From NCBI RefSeq assembly GCF_000720185.1, contig NZ_JOIY01000033.1, forward strand, positions 1 through 64,000: a DNA stretch of 64,000 nt. The letters run 5' to 3'. Position numbers and translations under genes: made by a program. Position 1 is the first letter of the stretch, and every line of letters begins with the position of its first letter. The notes under the pieces are model-generated. The model saw only the letters and a program-made list of their open reading frames with translations, was not told where the DNA came from and did not search any database. Of the stretch, positions 51,611 to 61,928 are shown piece by piece. The stretch comes from Streptomyces sp. NRRL S-340. Lineage in GTDB: Bacteria > Actinomycetota > Actinomycetes > Streptomycetales > Streptomycetaceae.

Positions 51611-53479
51611 ATGGACTTCGGCACGCAGGGCCCCGAGGCCCCGGCCGACCTGGCCTGGCTGCGCGGTGTGGACGCCTACGCGATGGGCGCCTACCCGCAG
51701 GCCGAGGAGGAGTTCCGGGCCGCGGTGGAGATGGACCCGGGGATGGCGGACGGCTGGCTCGGGCTGCACGCGCTGCGCGTCGACACGACGACCGCGCTGC
51801 TCAGGATGTTCCGGCACCGGGACCGCTTCGGCGAGCAGCGCGCCCGGCACCGGCGCACCCTCAACTCCTGGTACTGGCTGGGCTGGTGGGTGCAGCCGGT
51901 GCTGGAGAGCCCCCGCGATCTGCTGCTCGCGCACGCCTCGCACTGGCTGGACGGACGCCACGTGCCCGAGCTGGACCGGGCGCTGGCCGGTCTGCCGCCG
52001 GTGGACGCCGACGCCCACGTCCGTTTCCTGCACGCCTGCCGCGCCTACCTGATCAAGGACTGGGAGCAGCTGGTACGGCACACCGACCCGCTCGTCGACG
52101 ATCCGATGCTCGGCATCGAGGCCGGTCTGTTCGGCGGCATGGCCCGGGTCCGGCTGGAGATGTACGGGCAGGCCGAGCCGCTGCTGTCGGCCGCGCTGAT
52201 GCGGTGCCGCAGCGAGCAGCCGCAGCGCAAGGAGCTGCGGTACTGGCTGGCCAGGGCACACGAGGGCACCGGCCGCAGCGCCGCAGCGCTGCCCCTGTAC
52301 CGCGCGGTGCACCGGGTCGACCCCGCCTTCATGGACACCTCGGCACGGCTCGCGGCGATCGCCGAGGGCGACGGTTACGACGACGAGGCCGCCGATTTCG
52401 CGGCGGTCACGCTCGCCGGGGCCGGCCAGGACAGCGTGGACGGCCCGGACGTCCTTGACCCGCTCTTCGGCACGGAGGGCCGGGACCTCAGACTCGACGA
52501 CGCGGAAGCGCCCGCTGCCGGCCCCTTCCCCTCCCCCGCCGACCCGGCGGTGCGTCAGCGGGGCACGGTCGCCGTCGGCCCGCTGCCCAGCGGACCGACG
52601 GACCCCGCGTTACTCGAACAGGCGCTCGCCGAACTGGAGCGCATGGTGGGGCTGGAACCGGTCAAGCGCCAGGTGAAGGCGTTGTCGGCCCAGTTGAACA
52701 TGGCACGGTTGCGCGCCGGGCAGGGGCTGCCCGTCCAGCCGCCGAAACGCCACTTCGTCTTCTCCGGCCCCTCGGGCACCGGCAAGACCACGGTGGCCCG
52801 CATCCTCGGCCGGGTCTTCTACGCGCTCGGGCTGCTCGGTGGCGACCACCTGGTGGAGGCGCAGCGCGCCGACCTGGTCGGCGAGTACCTGGGCCAGACC
52901 GCGGTCAAGGCCAACGAACTGATCGACTCCGCCATCGGAGGGGTCCTCTTCGTCGACGAGGCGTACTCCCTGTCCAACTCGGGGTACGGCAAGGGCGACG
53001 CGTACGGCGACGAAGCCCTCCAGGTGCTGCTGAAGCGGGCCGAGGACAACCGCGACCACCTGGTGGTCATCCTGGCCGGCTACCCCGAGGGCATGGACCG
53101 CCTCCTCGCCGCCAACCCCGGCCTGTCCTCCCGTTTCACCACCCGGGTGGACTTCCCGTCGTACCGCCCCCAGGAACTCACCGAGATCGGCAAAGTGCTG
53201 GCCGCGGAGAACGGCGACCTCTGGGACGACGAGGCCCTGGACGAGCTGCGCTCCATCGCCGGGCACGTGGTGGACCAGGGGTGGATCGACGAGCTGGGCA
53301 ACGGCCGCTTCCTGCGCACCCTGTACGAGAAGAGCTGCGCGTACCGGGACCTGCGCCTGTCCGGCTATCCGGGCACCCTGACCCGGGACGACCTGGCGAC
53401 CCTGCGCCTGCCGGACCTGATGCAGGCGTACGGGGAGGTGCTGTCGGGCCGGGGTCCCCAGGACCCGTCCGCCTTGTGA
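51611..53479 (+). CDS. CbxX/CfqX (EccA-like) AAA ATPase
   Basis: A 622-residue protein with an N-terminal TPR-like solenoid (about 1-280) and a C-terminal CbxX/CfqX AAA domain. Walker A is GPSGTGKTT (about 387-395), Walker B is GGVLFVDEAYSLS and an arginine-finger segment is SRFTTRVDF. The layout is that of type VII secretion ATPase EccA, but no esx or ecc neighbours are present, so a general chaperone-type role is equally possible. ATG 51611 follows GGGGGACGTG. Confidence 0.9.
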   Translation: MDFGTQGPEAPADLAWLRGVDAYAMGAYPQAEEEFRAAVEMDPGMADGWLGLHALRVDTTTALLRMFRHRDRFGEQRARHRRTLNSWYWLGWWVQPVLESPRDLLLAHASHWLDGRHVPELDRALAGLPPVDADAHVRFLHACRAYLIKDWEQLVRHTDPLVDDPMLGIEAGLFGGMARVRLEMYGQAEPLLSAALMRCRSEQPQRKELRYWLARAHEGTGRSAAALPLYRAVHRVDPAFMDTSARLAAIAEGDGYDDEAADFAAVTLAGAGQDSVDGPDVLDPLFGTEGRDLRLDDAEAPAAGPFPSPADPAVRQRGTVAVGPLPSGPTDPALLEQALAELERMVGLEPVKRQVKALSAQLNMARLRAGQGLPVQPPKRHFVFSGPSGTGKTTVARILGRVFYALGLLGGDHLVEAQRADLVGEYLGQTAVKANELIDSAIGGVLFVDEAYSLSNSGYGKGDAYGDEALQVLLKRAEDNRDHLVVILAGYPEGMDRLLAANPGLSSRFTTRVDFPSYRPQELTEIGKVLAAENGDLWDDEALDELRSIAGHVVDQGWIDELGNGRFLRTLYEKSCAYRDLRLSGYPGTLTRDDLATLRLPDLMQAYGEVLSGRGPQDPSAL

Positions 53480-53576
53480 CGGGACCGCCGGGACCCGCAC
53501 GGCACTCCAGCGCTCCCGGCGCCTCCTGCGCCGGTCCGGCCGCCCTCACGGCCCGGCTCACACGCGGCCCTGCGCA

Positions 53577-53617
53577 CACGTGAGCCCACGGCCGCCGGGC
53601 GGTCGTGGGCTCACGTG
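53577..53617. terminator. Bidirectional terminator, AAA ATPase and CNNM gene
   Basis: CACGTGAGCCCACG and CGTGGGCTCACGTG form a perfect 14-bp stem with a 13-nt loop that can pair further. It lies between two convergent genes. Confidence 0.88.
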
Positions 53618-53631
53618 GAGGCGGCGGCGGC

Positions 53632-54717
53632 TCAGGTGGCCAGGGCCTGTTCCGGTTCTCCGCTGACCCGGGGTTCCGTGAGCCGGATCTCCGGGGTCAC
53701 CCGGTGCGCGGGGTCGCGGACCTCGCCGACGAGGAGTTCCAGTACGTCCTCCAGGGCCACCACGCCGAGCACCTTGCCGGAGGCGTCCGCGACCTGGGCC
53801 AGATGGGTGGCGGCGCGGCGCATGACCGTCAGGGCGTCGTCCAGCGGCAGCTCGGACCTGAGCGTGGCCATCGGGCGCCATATCCGCTGCGGCACGGCAC
53901 GGTCGGAGTCCTCCAGGTCGAGGACGTCCTTGACGTGCAGATAGCCCATGAAAGCGCCGTTCTCCGCGGCGACCGGGAAACGGGAGTAGCCGGTGCGGGC
54001 GGTGAGCGCGACGATCTCGCCGGGGGTGACCGACGGGCGGACGGTCACCAGCGCGTCACGGCGCAGCAGCACGTCGAGGACGGGCCGCGAGCCCAGTTCC
54101 AGCGCGTCCTCCAGACGCTCCTGCTCCTCGGGGCCGAGGAGACCGGCCTGCCCGGAGTCCTCGACGAGCCGGTTGAGCTGCTCGCTGGTGAAGACGGCCT
54201 CGACCTCGTCCTTGGGTTCGACGCGGAAGAGCCGCAGGATGCCCTGGGCGCAGGCGCCGAGCGCCACGGTGACGGGCTTGCAGACGCGGGCGAAGGCGAC
54301 CAGGCCGGGGCCGAGCCACAGCGCGGCCTTCTCCGGTGCGGCCATCGCGAGGTTCTTCGGCACCATCTCGCCGATGACCAGGTGGAAGAAGACCACGGCC
54401 GCCAGCGCGATGACGTAGCCCAGCGGGTGCACCACGCCGTCGGGCAGGTGCACCCGGGTGAAGACCGGTTCCAGCAGCCGCGCCACCGTCGGTTCGGCGA
54501 CGGCGCCCAGGGTCAGCGAGCAGACGGTGATGCCGAACTGGGCGGCTGCCATCATCTGCGGCAGCCGCTCCAGGCCGTGCAGCACCTGTCGGGCGCGGGC
54601 GGTGCCGAGCGGTTCGATCTGGCTGCGGCGGACGGAGACGAGCGCGAACTCGGCGCCGACGAAGAAGCCGTTGGTGAGCACGAGCAGCGCGGCGAGGACC
54701 AGTTGGAGCACGCTCAT
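53632..54717 (-). CDS. CNNM/CBS-domain membrane protein (CorC/hemolysin-like)
   Basis: A 361-residue protein with an N-terminal DUF21/CNNM domain (about four hydrophobic segments, containing LTNGFFVGAEFALVSVRRS and HLVIGEMVPKNLAM) and two CBS domains. It lacks a clear C-terminal CorC domain, unlike its neighbour. The family is associated with Mg2+ or cation efflux. ATG 54717 overlaps the stop of the gene upstream (ATGA), so they form a translationally coupled pair. Confidence 0.92.
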   Translation of the reverse strand: MSVLQLVLAALLVLTNGFFVGAEFALVSVRRSQIEPLGTARARQVLHGLERLPQMMAAAQFGITVCSLTLGAVAEPTVARLLEPVFTRVHLPDGVVHPLGYVIALAAVVFFHLVIGEMVPKNLAMAAPEKAALWLGPGLVAFARVCKPVTVALGACAQGILRLFRVEPKDEVEAVFTSEQLNRLVEDSGQAGLLGPEEQERLEDALELGSRPVLDVLLRRDALVTVRPSVTPGEIVALTARTGYSRFPVAAENGAFMGYLHVKDVLDLEDSDRAVPQRIWRPMATLRSELPLDDALTVMRRAATHLAQVADASGKVLGVVALEDVLELLVGEVRDPAHRVTPEIRLTEPRVSGEPEQALAT

Positions 54718-56060
54718 CGGGCGGCCTCCGTCACGGCCTCGGCGGTGGGTGCCGCGGTCCCCGTGCGGACCAGCCGGACCCGCTCGGCGCGGTAGTGGCC
54801 GACCTGGCGCACGGACAGCCGCCAGCCCGGCAGTTCGGCCCGGTCGCCGGGGGCCGGGATGCGGCCCAGCAGGTCGGCGACGAGTCCGGCGACGGTCTCG
54901 TAGGGGCCTTCCGGCGCGTCGAGGCCGATGCGCCGGAGCAGGTCGACCCGGCAGCCGCCGTCGGCGTCCCAGGCGGGCCGGCCGTCCTCCGGCGGAGCGG
55001 GGGCGAGTTCGGGCACGTCCTTGGCGTCGTGCTCGTCGCGGACCTCGCCGACGAGTTCCTCGACGATGTCCTCCAGGGTGACGACGCCCGCCGTGCCGCC
55101 GTACTCGTCGACGACGACCGCGATGGGCTGCTCGCTGCGCAACTGAGCCAGCAGCGGCTGCACCGGCAGCGTCTCGGGCACCAGCAGCGCGGGCCGGGCG
55201 ATGCGTCCGACGGGGGTGCGCAGCCGCTCGTGCGCGGGGACGGCGAGGGCGTCCTTGAGATGGGCCATGCCGACCACCTCGTCGATCTTCTCCTGGTAGA
55301 CGGGGAAGCGGGACAGGCCGGTGGCCCGGGTGAGGTTGACGACGTCCTCGGCGGTCGCGGAGAACTGCAGGGCGCTGACCTTCACGCGCGGCGTCATGAC
55401 GTGCTGCGCGGTGAGGTCGCCCAGGGAGAGGGTGCGCACGAACAGGTCGGCCGTGTCCTGTTCCAGGGCGCCGGCCTGGGCGGAGTGCCGGGCCAGCGAG
55501 ACCAGCTCGCCGGGGGTGCGGGCGGAGGCCAGCTCGTCGGCGGGCTCGACGCCCAGCGCCCGTACCAGGCGGTTGGCGACCGTGTTCAGCGCGGCGATCA
55601 CCGGGTGGAACAGGCGCGAGAAGTGGTGCTGCGGGCCGGCCACGAAGCGCGCGACCTGCAGCGGCCGGGACACCGCCCAGTTCTTGGGGACCAGCTCGCC
55701 GATCACCATCTGCAGGGCGGAGGCGAGCAGCATGCCGACGACCACGGCGACACCGGAGACCGCGCCCGTGGGCAGACCGGTCGCGGTCAGCGGGCCGTGC
55801 AGCAGCTCGGCCAGTGCCGGTTCGGCGAGCATGCCGACGACGAGGGAGGTGATGGTGATGCCGAGCTGGGTGCCGGAGAGCTGGAAGGACAGCTCGCCCA
55901 GGGACTCGACGACCGTACGGGCCCGCCGGTCGCCTTCGGCCGCGGCCCGCTCGGCGTCGGGGCGCTCCACGGTCACCAGGCCGAACTCGGCCGCGACGAA
56001 GAAACCGTTGGCGAGAATCAGCAGGGAAGCCGCTCCGAGGAGCAGCAGGGGGATGGTCAT
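54714..56060 (-). CDS. CNNM/CBS/CorC_HlyC membrane protein
   Basis: A 448-residue paralogue of the following gene. It has the CNNM membrane part (ANGFFVAAEFGLVTVERPDA, QMVIGELVPKNWAV), two CBS domains including VVDEYGGTAGVVTLEDIVEE, and the C-terminal CorC_HlyC domain. It presumably works with the shorter paralogue, perhaps as a heterodimer. ATG 56060 starts the pair. Confidence 0.92.
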   Translation of the reverse strand: MTIPLLLLGAASLLILANGFFVAAEFGLVTVERPDAERAAAEGDRRARTVVESLGELSFQLSGTQLGITITSLVVGMLAEPALAELLHGPLTATGLPTGAVSGVAVVVGMLLASALQMVIGELVPKNWAVSRPLQVARFVAGPQHHFSRLFHPVIAALNTVANRLVRALGVEPADELASARTPGELVSLARHSAQAGALEQDTADLFVRTLSLGDLTAQHVMTPRVKVSALQFSATAEDVVNLTRATGLSRFPVYQEKIDEVVGMAHLKDALAVPAHERLRTPVGRIARPALLVPETLPVQPLLAQLRSEQPIAVVVDEYGGTAGVVTLEDIVEELVGEVRDEHDAKDVPELAPAPPEDGRPAWDADGGCRVDLLRRIGLDAPEGPYETVAGLVADLLGRIPAPGDRAELPGWRLSVRQVGHYRAERVRLVRTGTAAPTAEAVTEAAR

Positions 56061-56304
56061 GATGCCGCCGCCTGAAAGCGCGTGCGGACCGCTTGGTCGC
56101 GGTGCGCGCTATGTCGGCAGGGGGCGGCGCAGGTACTGCAGGACGATCCGTCCATCGCCGGGGGGAGTCACTCCTCGGGTAGCAGGAACCCCTGGCACCG
56201 GTCGGCGCTCAGGGGCGGGGACGCAGCGAAACGTCTCCGCCACCAGATTAATCAAGACCGGGCCGAATGCGTCAGGGCAAAGGCCCCGGAGCCGTCCCGG
56301 AGGT

Positions 56305-56787
56305 TCACCCCGAGACGGGTCCGGGGCCCGTCCCTGGGGTCTGCTCCGGGTCGTGGACGGCGCGGGCCTCGACGAGCGCGCGCAGGGCGCGGGCGTCGGC
56401 GACGGCGCGCTGCCTGGCGATACCGGGCTGGATGCCCAGTGCGGGCAGGCTGGTGCCGTCACTCAGATTGAGGAAGACCCACGGGTCGCCGGGGCGCAGG
56501 TTCACCTGGAGGACCTCCGGCCACTCCAGGTGCCGCTTGGAGGTGATGTTCACCACGGTGACGCCGGATTCGTCGGCGACCACCTTCGGGCGCGCCAGCA
56601 GCGCGAGCACGCCGAAGAGGAGGGCGCCGGTGAAGACGAAGCTGATGCGTTCGCCGGGGGTGAGCTGTTCCAGGAGGACCGCCACGGCCGCGATCACGAC
56701 GAAGATCGCGACCCCGGCGGTGAGCAGCACCGCGCGGGTGTGCCCGGGCCGGAAGGTGACGGGGAGGGCGGGAGGGAGGTCGGACAT
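56305..56787 (-). CDS. PH-domain-like membrane protein
   Basis: A 160-residue protein with two adjacent membrane helices (about 19-40 and 48-65) and a C-terminal bacterial PH-like domain (about 66-125, VADESGVTVVNITSKRHLEW). Function unknown. It begins 13 bp after the hisG stop and so belongs to the hisE-hisG transcript. Confidence 0.82.
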   Translation of the reverse strand: MSDLPPALPVTFRPGHTRAVLLTAGVAIFVVIAAVAVLLEQLTPGERISFVFTGALLFGVLALLARPKVVADESGVTVVNITSKRHLEWPEVLQVNLRPGDPWVFLNLSDGTSLPALGIQPGIARQRAVADARALRALVEARAVHDPEQTPGTGPGPVSG

Positions 56788-56800
56788 CGCTCGTTCGTCC

Positions 56801-57649
56801 TCAGAGGCGGCAGGCGTGGATGGCCGTGGTCAGGATGGCGCGGGCGCCGATCGCGTACAGGTCGTCCATGATCCGCTGCGCGTCCTTGGCGGGGACCATC
56901 GCGCGGACGGCGACCCAGCCCTCGTTGTGCAGCGGGGAGACGGTCGGGGACTCCAGGCCGGGGGTCAGCGCGACGGCCTTCTCCAGCTGCTCGACCCGGC
57001 AGTCGTAGTCCATCATCACGTACGTCCGGGCGACCAGGACGCCCTGGAGGCGGCGCAGGAACTGCTGCACCTTGGGCTCCTCGGCGTCGGCCCCGGTGCG
57101 CCGGATCACGATCGCCTCGGACCTCATGATGGGCTCGCCGAAGACCTCCAGGCCCGCGTTGCGCAGGCTGGTGCCGGTCTCCACGACGTCGGCGATGACC
57201 TCGGCGACGCCCAGCTCGATCGCGGTCTCCACCGCGCCGTCGAGGTGGACGACGGAGGCGTCGACGCCGCTGTCGGCGAGGTGCTTGGCGACGATGCCCT
57301 CGTAGGAGGTGGCGACCGTCTTGCCGCTCAGGTCGCTCACGCCGCTCGCCGTGCCGGGCTTGGAGGCGAAGCGGAAGGTGGAGCGGGCGAAGCCGAGCGG
57401 GAGGATCTCCTCCGCGTTGGCGCCGGAGTCCACGAGCAGGTCGCGGCCGGTGATGCCGATGTCGAGGCGGCCGGAGGAGACGTAGATCGCGATGTCACGG
57501 GGGCGGAGGTAGAAGAACTCCACCTCGTTGCCCGGGTCGACGATCCGCAGTTCCTTGGACTCCCGGCGCTGCTGGTAGCCGGCCTCATGCAGCATGTCCG
57601 CCGCAGGGCCGGAGAGTGAACCCTTGTTGGGGACGGCGATGCGCAGCAT
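56801..57649 (-). CDS. hisG: ATP phosphoribosyltransferase HisG (long form)
   Basis: A 282-residue enzyme joining ATP and PRPP, the first step of histidine synthesis. Motifs are RIAVPNKGSL at the N-terminus and DIGITGRDLLVDSGA; the C-terminal third (from about 210) is the regulatory domain that confers histidine feedback, so no HisZ is needed. It follows hisE by 52 bp. Cytosolic hexamer by family. Confidence 0.96.
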   Translation of the reverse strand: MLRIAVPNKGSLSGPAADMLHEAGYQQRRESKELRIVDPGNEVEFFYLRPRDIAIYVSSGRLDIGITGRDLLVDSGANAEEILPLGFARSTFRFASKPGTASGVSDLSGKTVATSYEGIVAKHLADSGVDASVVHLDGAVETAIELGVAEVIADVVETGTSLRNAGLEVFGEPIMRSEAIVIRRTGADAEEPKVQQFLRRLQGVLVARTYVMMDYDCRVEQLEKAVALTPGLESPTVSPLHNEGWVAVRAMVPAKDAQRIMDDLYAIGARAILTTAIHACRL

Positions 57650-57701
57650 GAGGTCGGCTTCCTTCGCGTGAGGGGGTGGTACTGCTCTTACGGCGGGCGG
57701 G

Positions 57702-57974
57702 TTACAGGTGGGCGTAGACGTCGTCCAGGGAGATGCCGCGGGCGACCATCATCACCTGGACGTGGTACAGCAGCTGCGAGATCTCCTCGGCGGCCGCCTC
57801 CTTGCCCTCGTGCTCGGCGGCCATCCAGACCTCGGCCGCCTCCTCGACGACCTTCTTGCCGATGGCATGGACTCCCTTGCCGACCAGTTCGGCGGTGCGG
57901 GAGGTGGCGGGGTCGCCGTGGGCGGCCTTCTGCTGGAGCTCGGTGAACAGCTCCTCGAACGTCTTCTTGGACAT
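57702..57974 (-). CDS. hisE: Phosphoribosyl-ATP pyrophosphatase HisE
   Basis: A 90-residue MazG-like enzyme catalysing the second histidine step, hydrolysis of PR-ATP to PR-AMP. The metal-binding motif [12 protein letters not shown] and the segment [17 protein letters not shown] are typical. It lies 34 bp after ribH and 52 bp before hisG on the same strand. Confidence 0.96.
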   Translation of the reverse strand: MSKKTFEELFTELQQKAAHGDPATSRTAELVGKGVHAIGKKVVEEAAEVWMAAEHEGKEAAAEEISQLLYHVQVMMVARGISLDDVYAHL

Positions 57975-58008
57975 GGTGCTGCTTACCCTACGCGCTCCGG
58001 GCCACTGG

Positions 58009-58494
58009 TCACCGCCAGGGTTCGGATACTGAACGCAGCGTGGCCGCGGTCGCCACGGCGGCCGTCACCGCCTCGTGGCCCTTGTCCTCCCTGGAGCCTT
58101 CGAGACCGGCCCGGTCCAGGGCCTGTTCCTCGTCGTCGCAGGTCAGAACGCCGAAGCCGACGGGGACGCCGGTGTCCACCGACACCTGGGTCAGTCCCTG
58201 GGTGACGCCCTGGCAGACGTAGTCGAAGTGCGGGGTGCCGCCGCGGATGACGACACCGAGGGCGACGATGGCGTCGTAGCCGCGGCCGGCCAGCACCTTC
58301 GCCACCACGGGGAGTTCGAAGCTGCCGGGCACCCTGAGCAGGGTGGGCTCGTCGATCCCCAGCTCGTGCAGGGCGCGCAGGGCGCCGTCCACCAGTCCGT
58401 CCATCACCTTCTCGTGCCACTGTGCCGCGATGACGGCGACCCGGAGGTCTCCGACGTTCCGGACGGACAGATCCGGTGCACCCTTGCCGCTCAC
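58009..58494 (-). CDS. ribH: 6,7-dimethyl-8-ribityllumazine synthase RibH
   Basis: A 161-residue lumazine synthase, the penultimate step of riboflavin synthesis. The substrate loop is [13 protein letters not shown], with [10 protein letters not shown] and the C-terminal [17 protein letters not shown] 58494 has GGAGACAC upstream. The 85-bp gap after ribBA carries a direct repeat of GCGCTCTGTGCTCTGT. Confidence 0.96.
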   Translation of the reverse strand: MSGKGAPDLSVRNVGDLRVAVIAAQWHEKVMDGLVDGALRALHELGIDEPTLLRVPGSFELPVVAKVLAGRGYDAIVALGVVIRGGTPHFDYVCQGVTQGLTQVSVDTGVPVGFGVLTCDDEEQALDRAGLEGSREDKGHEAVTAAVATAATLRSVSEPWR

Positions 58495-58579
58495 GTGTCT
58501 CCTCAGTGCTCTGTGCTCTGTAGCGCTCTGTGCTCTGTGCCGACCGGTGCTGTGGTCCGGCCGGGCCTGGTCGCCGGGT

Positions 58580-59869
58580 CTACTGGTTGCCGCAGGTGGA
58601 CGCGGTGGCCGCGTCCAGCCAGGGCAGGTCGTGCCCCATCCGGTCCCGCTTGGTGCGCAGGTAGCGGAGGTTGTGCTCGCCGGCCTTCACGGGCATGGGC
58701 TCGCGGCCGGTGACCTTGATGCCGTGGCTGAGCAGCGCCTCGGTCTTGTCGGGGTTGTTGGTCATCAGGCGGACGCTGCGGACGCCGAGGTCCCGCAGGA
58801 TCTGCGCGCCTGCGCCGTAGTCGCGGGCGTCGGCGGGCAGGCCGAGTTCCAGGTTGGCGTCGAGCGTGTCGCGGCCCCGCTCCTGGAGTTCGTACGCGCG
58901 CAGCTTGGACATCAGGCCGATGCCGCGTCCCTCGTGGCCGCGCAGGTAGACCACCACGCCCCTGCCCTGCTGCTGGATGCGTTCCAGGGAGGCGTCCAGC
59001 TGGGGGCCGCAGTCGCAGCGCAGGGAGCCGAAGACGTCTCCGGTCAGGCATTCGGAGTGGACGCGGACGAGGACGTCGTCGCCGTCGCCGATCTCGCCGT
59101 GCACGAGGGCGACGTGCTCCACTCCGTCGACGGTGGAGCGGAAGCCGTAGGCGGTGAAGGTGCCGTGGGCGGTGGGGAGGCTGACCTCGGCCTCGCGCCG
59201 GACGGTGGGTTCGCTGCCGCGGCGGTAGGCGATCAGGTCCTCGATGGAGATGATCGTCAGGCCGTGCTTGCGGGCGAACAGGAGCAGTTCGGGCAGGCGC
59301 AGCATGCGGCCGTCCTCACCGGCGATCTCGACGATGGCGCCGGCCGGGCGCAGTCCCGCGAGCCGGGCGAGGTCGACGGCGGCCTCGGTGTGGCCGTCGC
59401 GGACGAGGACGCCGCCGGGCCTGGCGCGCAGCGGGAAGACGTGGCCGGGCCGGACGAGGTCACCGGGTTCTGCGGTGCCGCCGGCCAGGAGCCGGAGGGT
59501 GGTGGCGCGGTCGGCGGCGGAGATGCCGGTGGTGACGCCGTGGGCGGCGGTGGCGTCGACGGAGACCGTGAACGCGGTCTTCATCGATTCGGTGTTGTCC
59601 TCGACCATCTGCGGCAGCTGCAGCCGGTCGAGCTCGTCGCCCTCCATGGGGGCGCAGATCAGGCCGCGGCACTCGCTCATCATGAAGGCGACGATCTCGG
59701 GGGTCGCCTTCTCGGCCGCGATGACGAGGTCGCCCTCGTTCTCGCGGTTCTCGTCGTCGACGACCACGACGGGACGGCCGGCCGCGATGTCGGCGACGGC
59801 CTGCTCGATCGGGTCGAGCGCGAAGTCCTCGATGTCGTCGGTGCTGTACAGGACGGGTGCCGCTGTCAT
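58580..59869 (-). CDS. ribBA: Bifunctional DHBP synthase/GTP cyclohydrolase II
   Basis: A 429-residue fusion. Residues 1 to about 210 are 3,4-dihydroxy-2-butanone 4-phosphate synthase ([24 protein letters not shown] region [14 protein letters not shown]). The remainder is GTP cyclohydrolase II, with zinc cysteines in [14 protein letters not shown] and the loop [10 protein letters not shown]. It provides both riboflavin precursors. ATG 59869 follows AAGGAG and overlaps the ribM stop as ATGA. Confidence 0.96.
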   Translation of the reverse strand: MTAAPVLYSTDDIEDFALDPIEQAVADIAAGRPVVVVDDENRENEGDLVIAAEKATPEIVAFMMSECRGLICAPMEGDELDRLQLPQMVEDNTESMKTAFTVSVDATAAHGVTTGISAADRATTLRLLAGGTAEPGDLVRPGHVFPLRARPGGVLVRDGHTEAAVDLARLAGLRPAGAIVEIAGEDGRMLRLPELLLFARKHGLTIISIEDLIAYRRGSEPTVRREAEVSLPTAHGTFTAYGFRSTVDGVEHVALVHGEIGDGDDVLVRVHSECLTGDVFGSLRCDCGPQLDASLERIQQQGRGVVVYLRGHEGRGIGLMSKLRAYELQERGRDTLDANLELGLPADARDYGAGAQILRDLGVRSVRLMTNNPDKTEALLSHGIKVTGREPMPVKAGEHNLRYLRTKRDRMGHDLPWLDAATASTCGNQ

Positions 59870-60510
59870 GCGGGCGCTCCTTCCGGGACGGGCCGCGTGC
59901 CCTGGCGGGAGCGCAGCCACCAGTCGCGCAGGCCCCACAGGACGAGCGCGCCGTAGATGACGTAGACGAAGCCGGAGAAGGCGAAGCCGTTGGCGAAGTT
60001 GAGGGGGACGCCGACGGCGTCGACGAGCAGCCAGGCGAACCAGAACTCGACCATGCCGCGCGCCTGGGCGTACATGGCGACGACGGTGCCGACGAAGATG
60101 TAGGCGTCGGGCCAGGGGTCCCAGGACAGGGACGGGTAGGCCTTGAACAGGGCGCCGACCAGGAGGGTGCCGACTGCGGCCACGGCGAGCAGGGCGGCCC
60201 GCTCGCGCCAGGTGGCGAAGCGTACGGCGATGTGGCCGTCCTCCGCCGCGCCCCTGCCGCGGTTCCACTGCCACCAGCCGTAGACGGCGACGACCATCAC
60301 CACGATCTGCTTGCCCGCGCTGCCGGAGAGGTGGGCGGTGGCGAAGGCCGCGAAGAGGATCAGGCCGGACAGGAACTGGGTGGGCCAGCTCCATATGGAG
60401 CGGCGCCAGCCGAACGCCAGGCCGAGCAGACCGATGATGTTGCCGATCATGTCGGACCACTTGATGTGCTGGCCGAAGAGCGTGAAGGCCTCGGAGTTGA
60501 GCCAGTTCAC
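59866..60510 (-). CDS. ribM: Riboflavin transporter RibM (PnuC family)
   Basis: A 214-residue membrane protein of the PnuC/PnuX family with about seven helices. Motifs include [16 protein letters not shown] and [17 protein letters not shown] homologue in Streptomyces davaonensis, named RibM, is a riboflavin/roseoflavin facilitator in an identically ordered operon. GTG 60510 overlaps the ribE stop as GTGA. It is controlled by the FMN riboswitch upstream. Confidence 0.93.
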   Translation of the reverse strand: MNWLNSEAFTLFGQHIKWSDMIGNIIGLLGLAFGWRRSIWSWPTQFLSGLILFAAFATAHLSGSAGKQIVVMVVAVYGWWQWNRGRGAAEDGHIAVRFATWRERAALLAVAAVGTLLVGALFKAYPSLSWDPWPDAYIFVGTVVAMYAQARGMVEFWFAWLLVDAVGVPLNFANGFAFSGFVYVIYGALVLWGLRDWWLRSRQGTRPVPEGAPA

Positions 60511-61115
60511 CGGCCGGCCCCCGCGATCCGGTCGCCGAGCAGCCGTTCGACGTACTTGGCGACGACGTCCACTTCCAGGTTGACCGGGTCGCCGGGCTGC
60601 TTCAGTCCGAGGGTGGTCAGCGCGAGGGTGGTGGGGATGAGGCTGACGGTGAAGTGCTCGGCGCCCGCGTCGACGACGGTGAGGCTGATGCCGTCGACGG
60701 TGATGGAGCCCTTCTCCACGACGTAGCGGGCGAGGTGCGCGGGCAGGGAGATCCGCACGATCTCCCAGTGCTCGGAGGGGGTGCGCTCCACGATGGTGCC
60801 GGTGCCGTCGACGTGGCCCTGGACGATGTGGCCGCCGAGGCGGGCACCGACGGCGGTGGGCCGTTCGAGGTTGACCCGGGAGCCGGGGGCGAGCGCGCCG
60901 AGGCTGGAGCGTTCGAGGGTCTCGGCCATGACGTCGGCGGTGAACTCGTCGCCTTCGTGGTCGACGACGGTCAGACAGACGCCGTTCACGGCGATGGAGT
61001 CGCCGTGCTGCGCGCCTTCGGTGACGACGGGGCCGCGCAGGCGGAAGCGAGCGGCGTCGCCGAGGTTCTCGACGGCGGTGACCTCGCCCAGCTCTTCGAC
61101 GATTCCGGTGAACAC
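60507..61115 (-). CDS. ribE: Riboflavin synthase alpha subunit RibE
   Basis: A 202-residue enzyme with two lumazine-binding repeats; the first starts FTGIVEELG, the second covers [13 protein letters not shown]. It converts two dimethyl-ribityllumazine molecules to riboflavin. GTG 61115 follows GCAGGAGG. It is first in the ribE-ribM-ribBA-ribH operon behind an FMN riboswitch. Confidence 0.96.
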   Translation of the reverse strand: MFTGIVEELGEVTAVENLGDAARFRLRGPVVTEGAQHGDSIAVNGVCLTVVDHEGDEFTADVMAETLERSSLGALAPGSRVNLERPTAVGARLGGHIVQGHVDGTGTIVERTPSEHWEIVRISLPAHLARYVVEKGSITVDGISLTVVDAGAEHFTVSLIPTTLALTTLGLKQPGDPVNLEVDVVAKYVERLLGDRIAGAGR

Positions 61116-61271
61116 TTCCCGGGTCCTCCTGCCTCTTCGGGCACGGACTCCGGGGCTGCCGACGACGGCAGGACACACGAGCGAACGCACGGGGTACGAC
61201 GGCGCCGAAGCGGAACCCGTCGTGAAGGACGAGCCCGTGGACGGCGACGCGCACAGCTGTGCCCGCTCGCC

Positions 61272-61398
61272 GCGCACTGCCTCCCATCCGGACTTTAACC
61301 GTCGGTCCAGGAATTTCACCTGGTCAACCGGCCGCTGGAAGCGACCGGGTCGCGGACTGTAACCGCCGGTTCGGACTTTCACCGACCCCGGAGTGCGC
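61272..61398 (-). promoter_or_regulatory. FMN riboswitch (RFN element)
   Basis: Read on the minus strand, the element opens with GCGCACTCCGGGGTCGGTG, continues with AAGTCCGAACCGGCGGTTAC and closes with AAAGTCCGGATGGGAGGCAG and GTGCGC, which pairs with the opening GCGCAC. These are the diagnostic RFN blocks. It lies 157 nt upstream of ribE. By the known mechanism, FMN binding lowers expression of the riboflavin operon. Confidence 0.96.
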
Positions 61399-61928
61399 TG
61401 CTACTGGTACAGGGCCAGTGTGCCACGCTCCACCCGCGTCCATACGGGCGGTCGATGTGGGCTCGCTCACAGAGCGCATCACGGGCCTGACGGTCGGCGA
61501 GCGGCGGGAGGCCCGGCGGCGGGCAAGGGCCGTCGTCACCGCCGCCGGGCCGGTCTGTGCGGGAGTCGGACCCGGTCAGACCCTAGGTGGACTAGACCAG
61601 AGGGGTCAACAGGGCCGCAGGGCAGGAGAGTTCCCCTGACACGGGGCGGAACACGTGGGCGGTGGCGGGCGCTTGGCACGTGGGTGCGGATGCGGCTGCG
61701 TGCGGATGCGGGTGCCGCCGAACGCGGACAAGCTGGAACTCGTACCGCCGGTGCCGGAGGGAGCGCCGGAAGGAGCCGCCGGCGGGGGTGCCGGGCGGTC
61801 CGCCCGGAGGGAGCTGCCGGACGGGCCTCCTGAAGGAGTCTCCAGCCGTGCCGAGGAGCCCTCCGAAGAGCCGTCCGAGGAACCGTCCGAGGGACCGCCG
61901 GACGGGCCGTCCGAAGGGGCTGAACAGC
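61399..61928. other. Upstream regions of the rib operon and the NAD(P)-binding gene
   Basis: 530 bp that should hold the rib promoter (minus strand) near 61400-61480. At 61850-61917 a roughly 15-bp motif (GAGGA(A/G)CCGTCC-like) is repeated four or five times. It gives an EEPSE-like amino-acid repeat in one plus-strand frame. I cannot support a gene there. Confidence 0.45.

Noticed and set aside
51611..53479. Type VII secretion locus
   Set aside because: The ATPase is EccA-like, but no EsxA/B, EccB-E or mycosin genes are in the neighbourhood.
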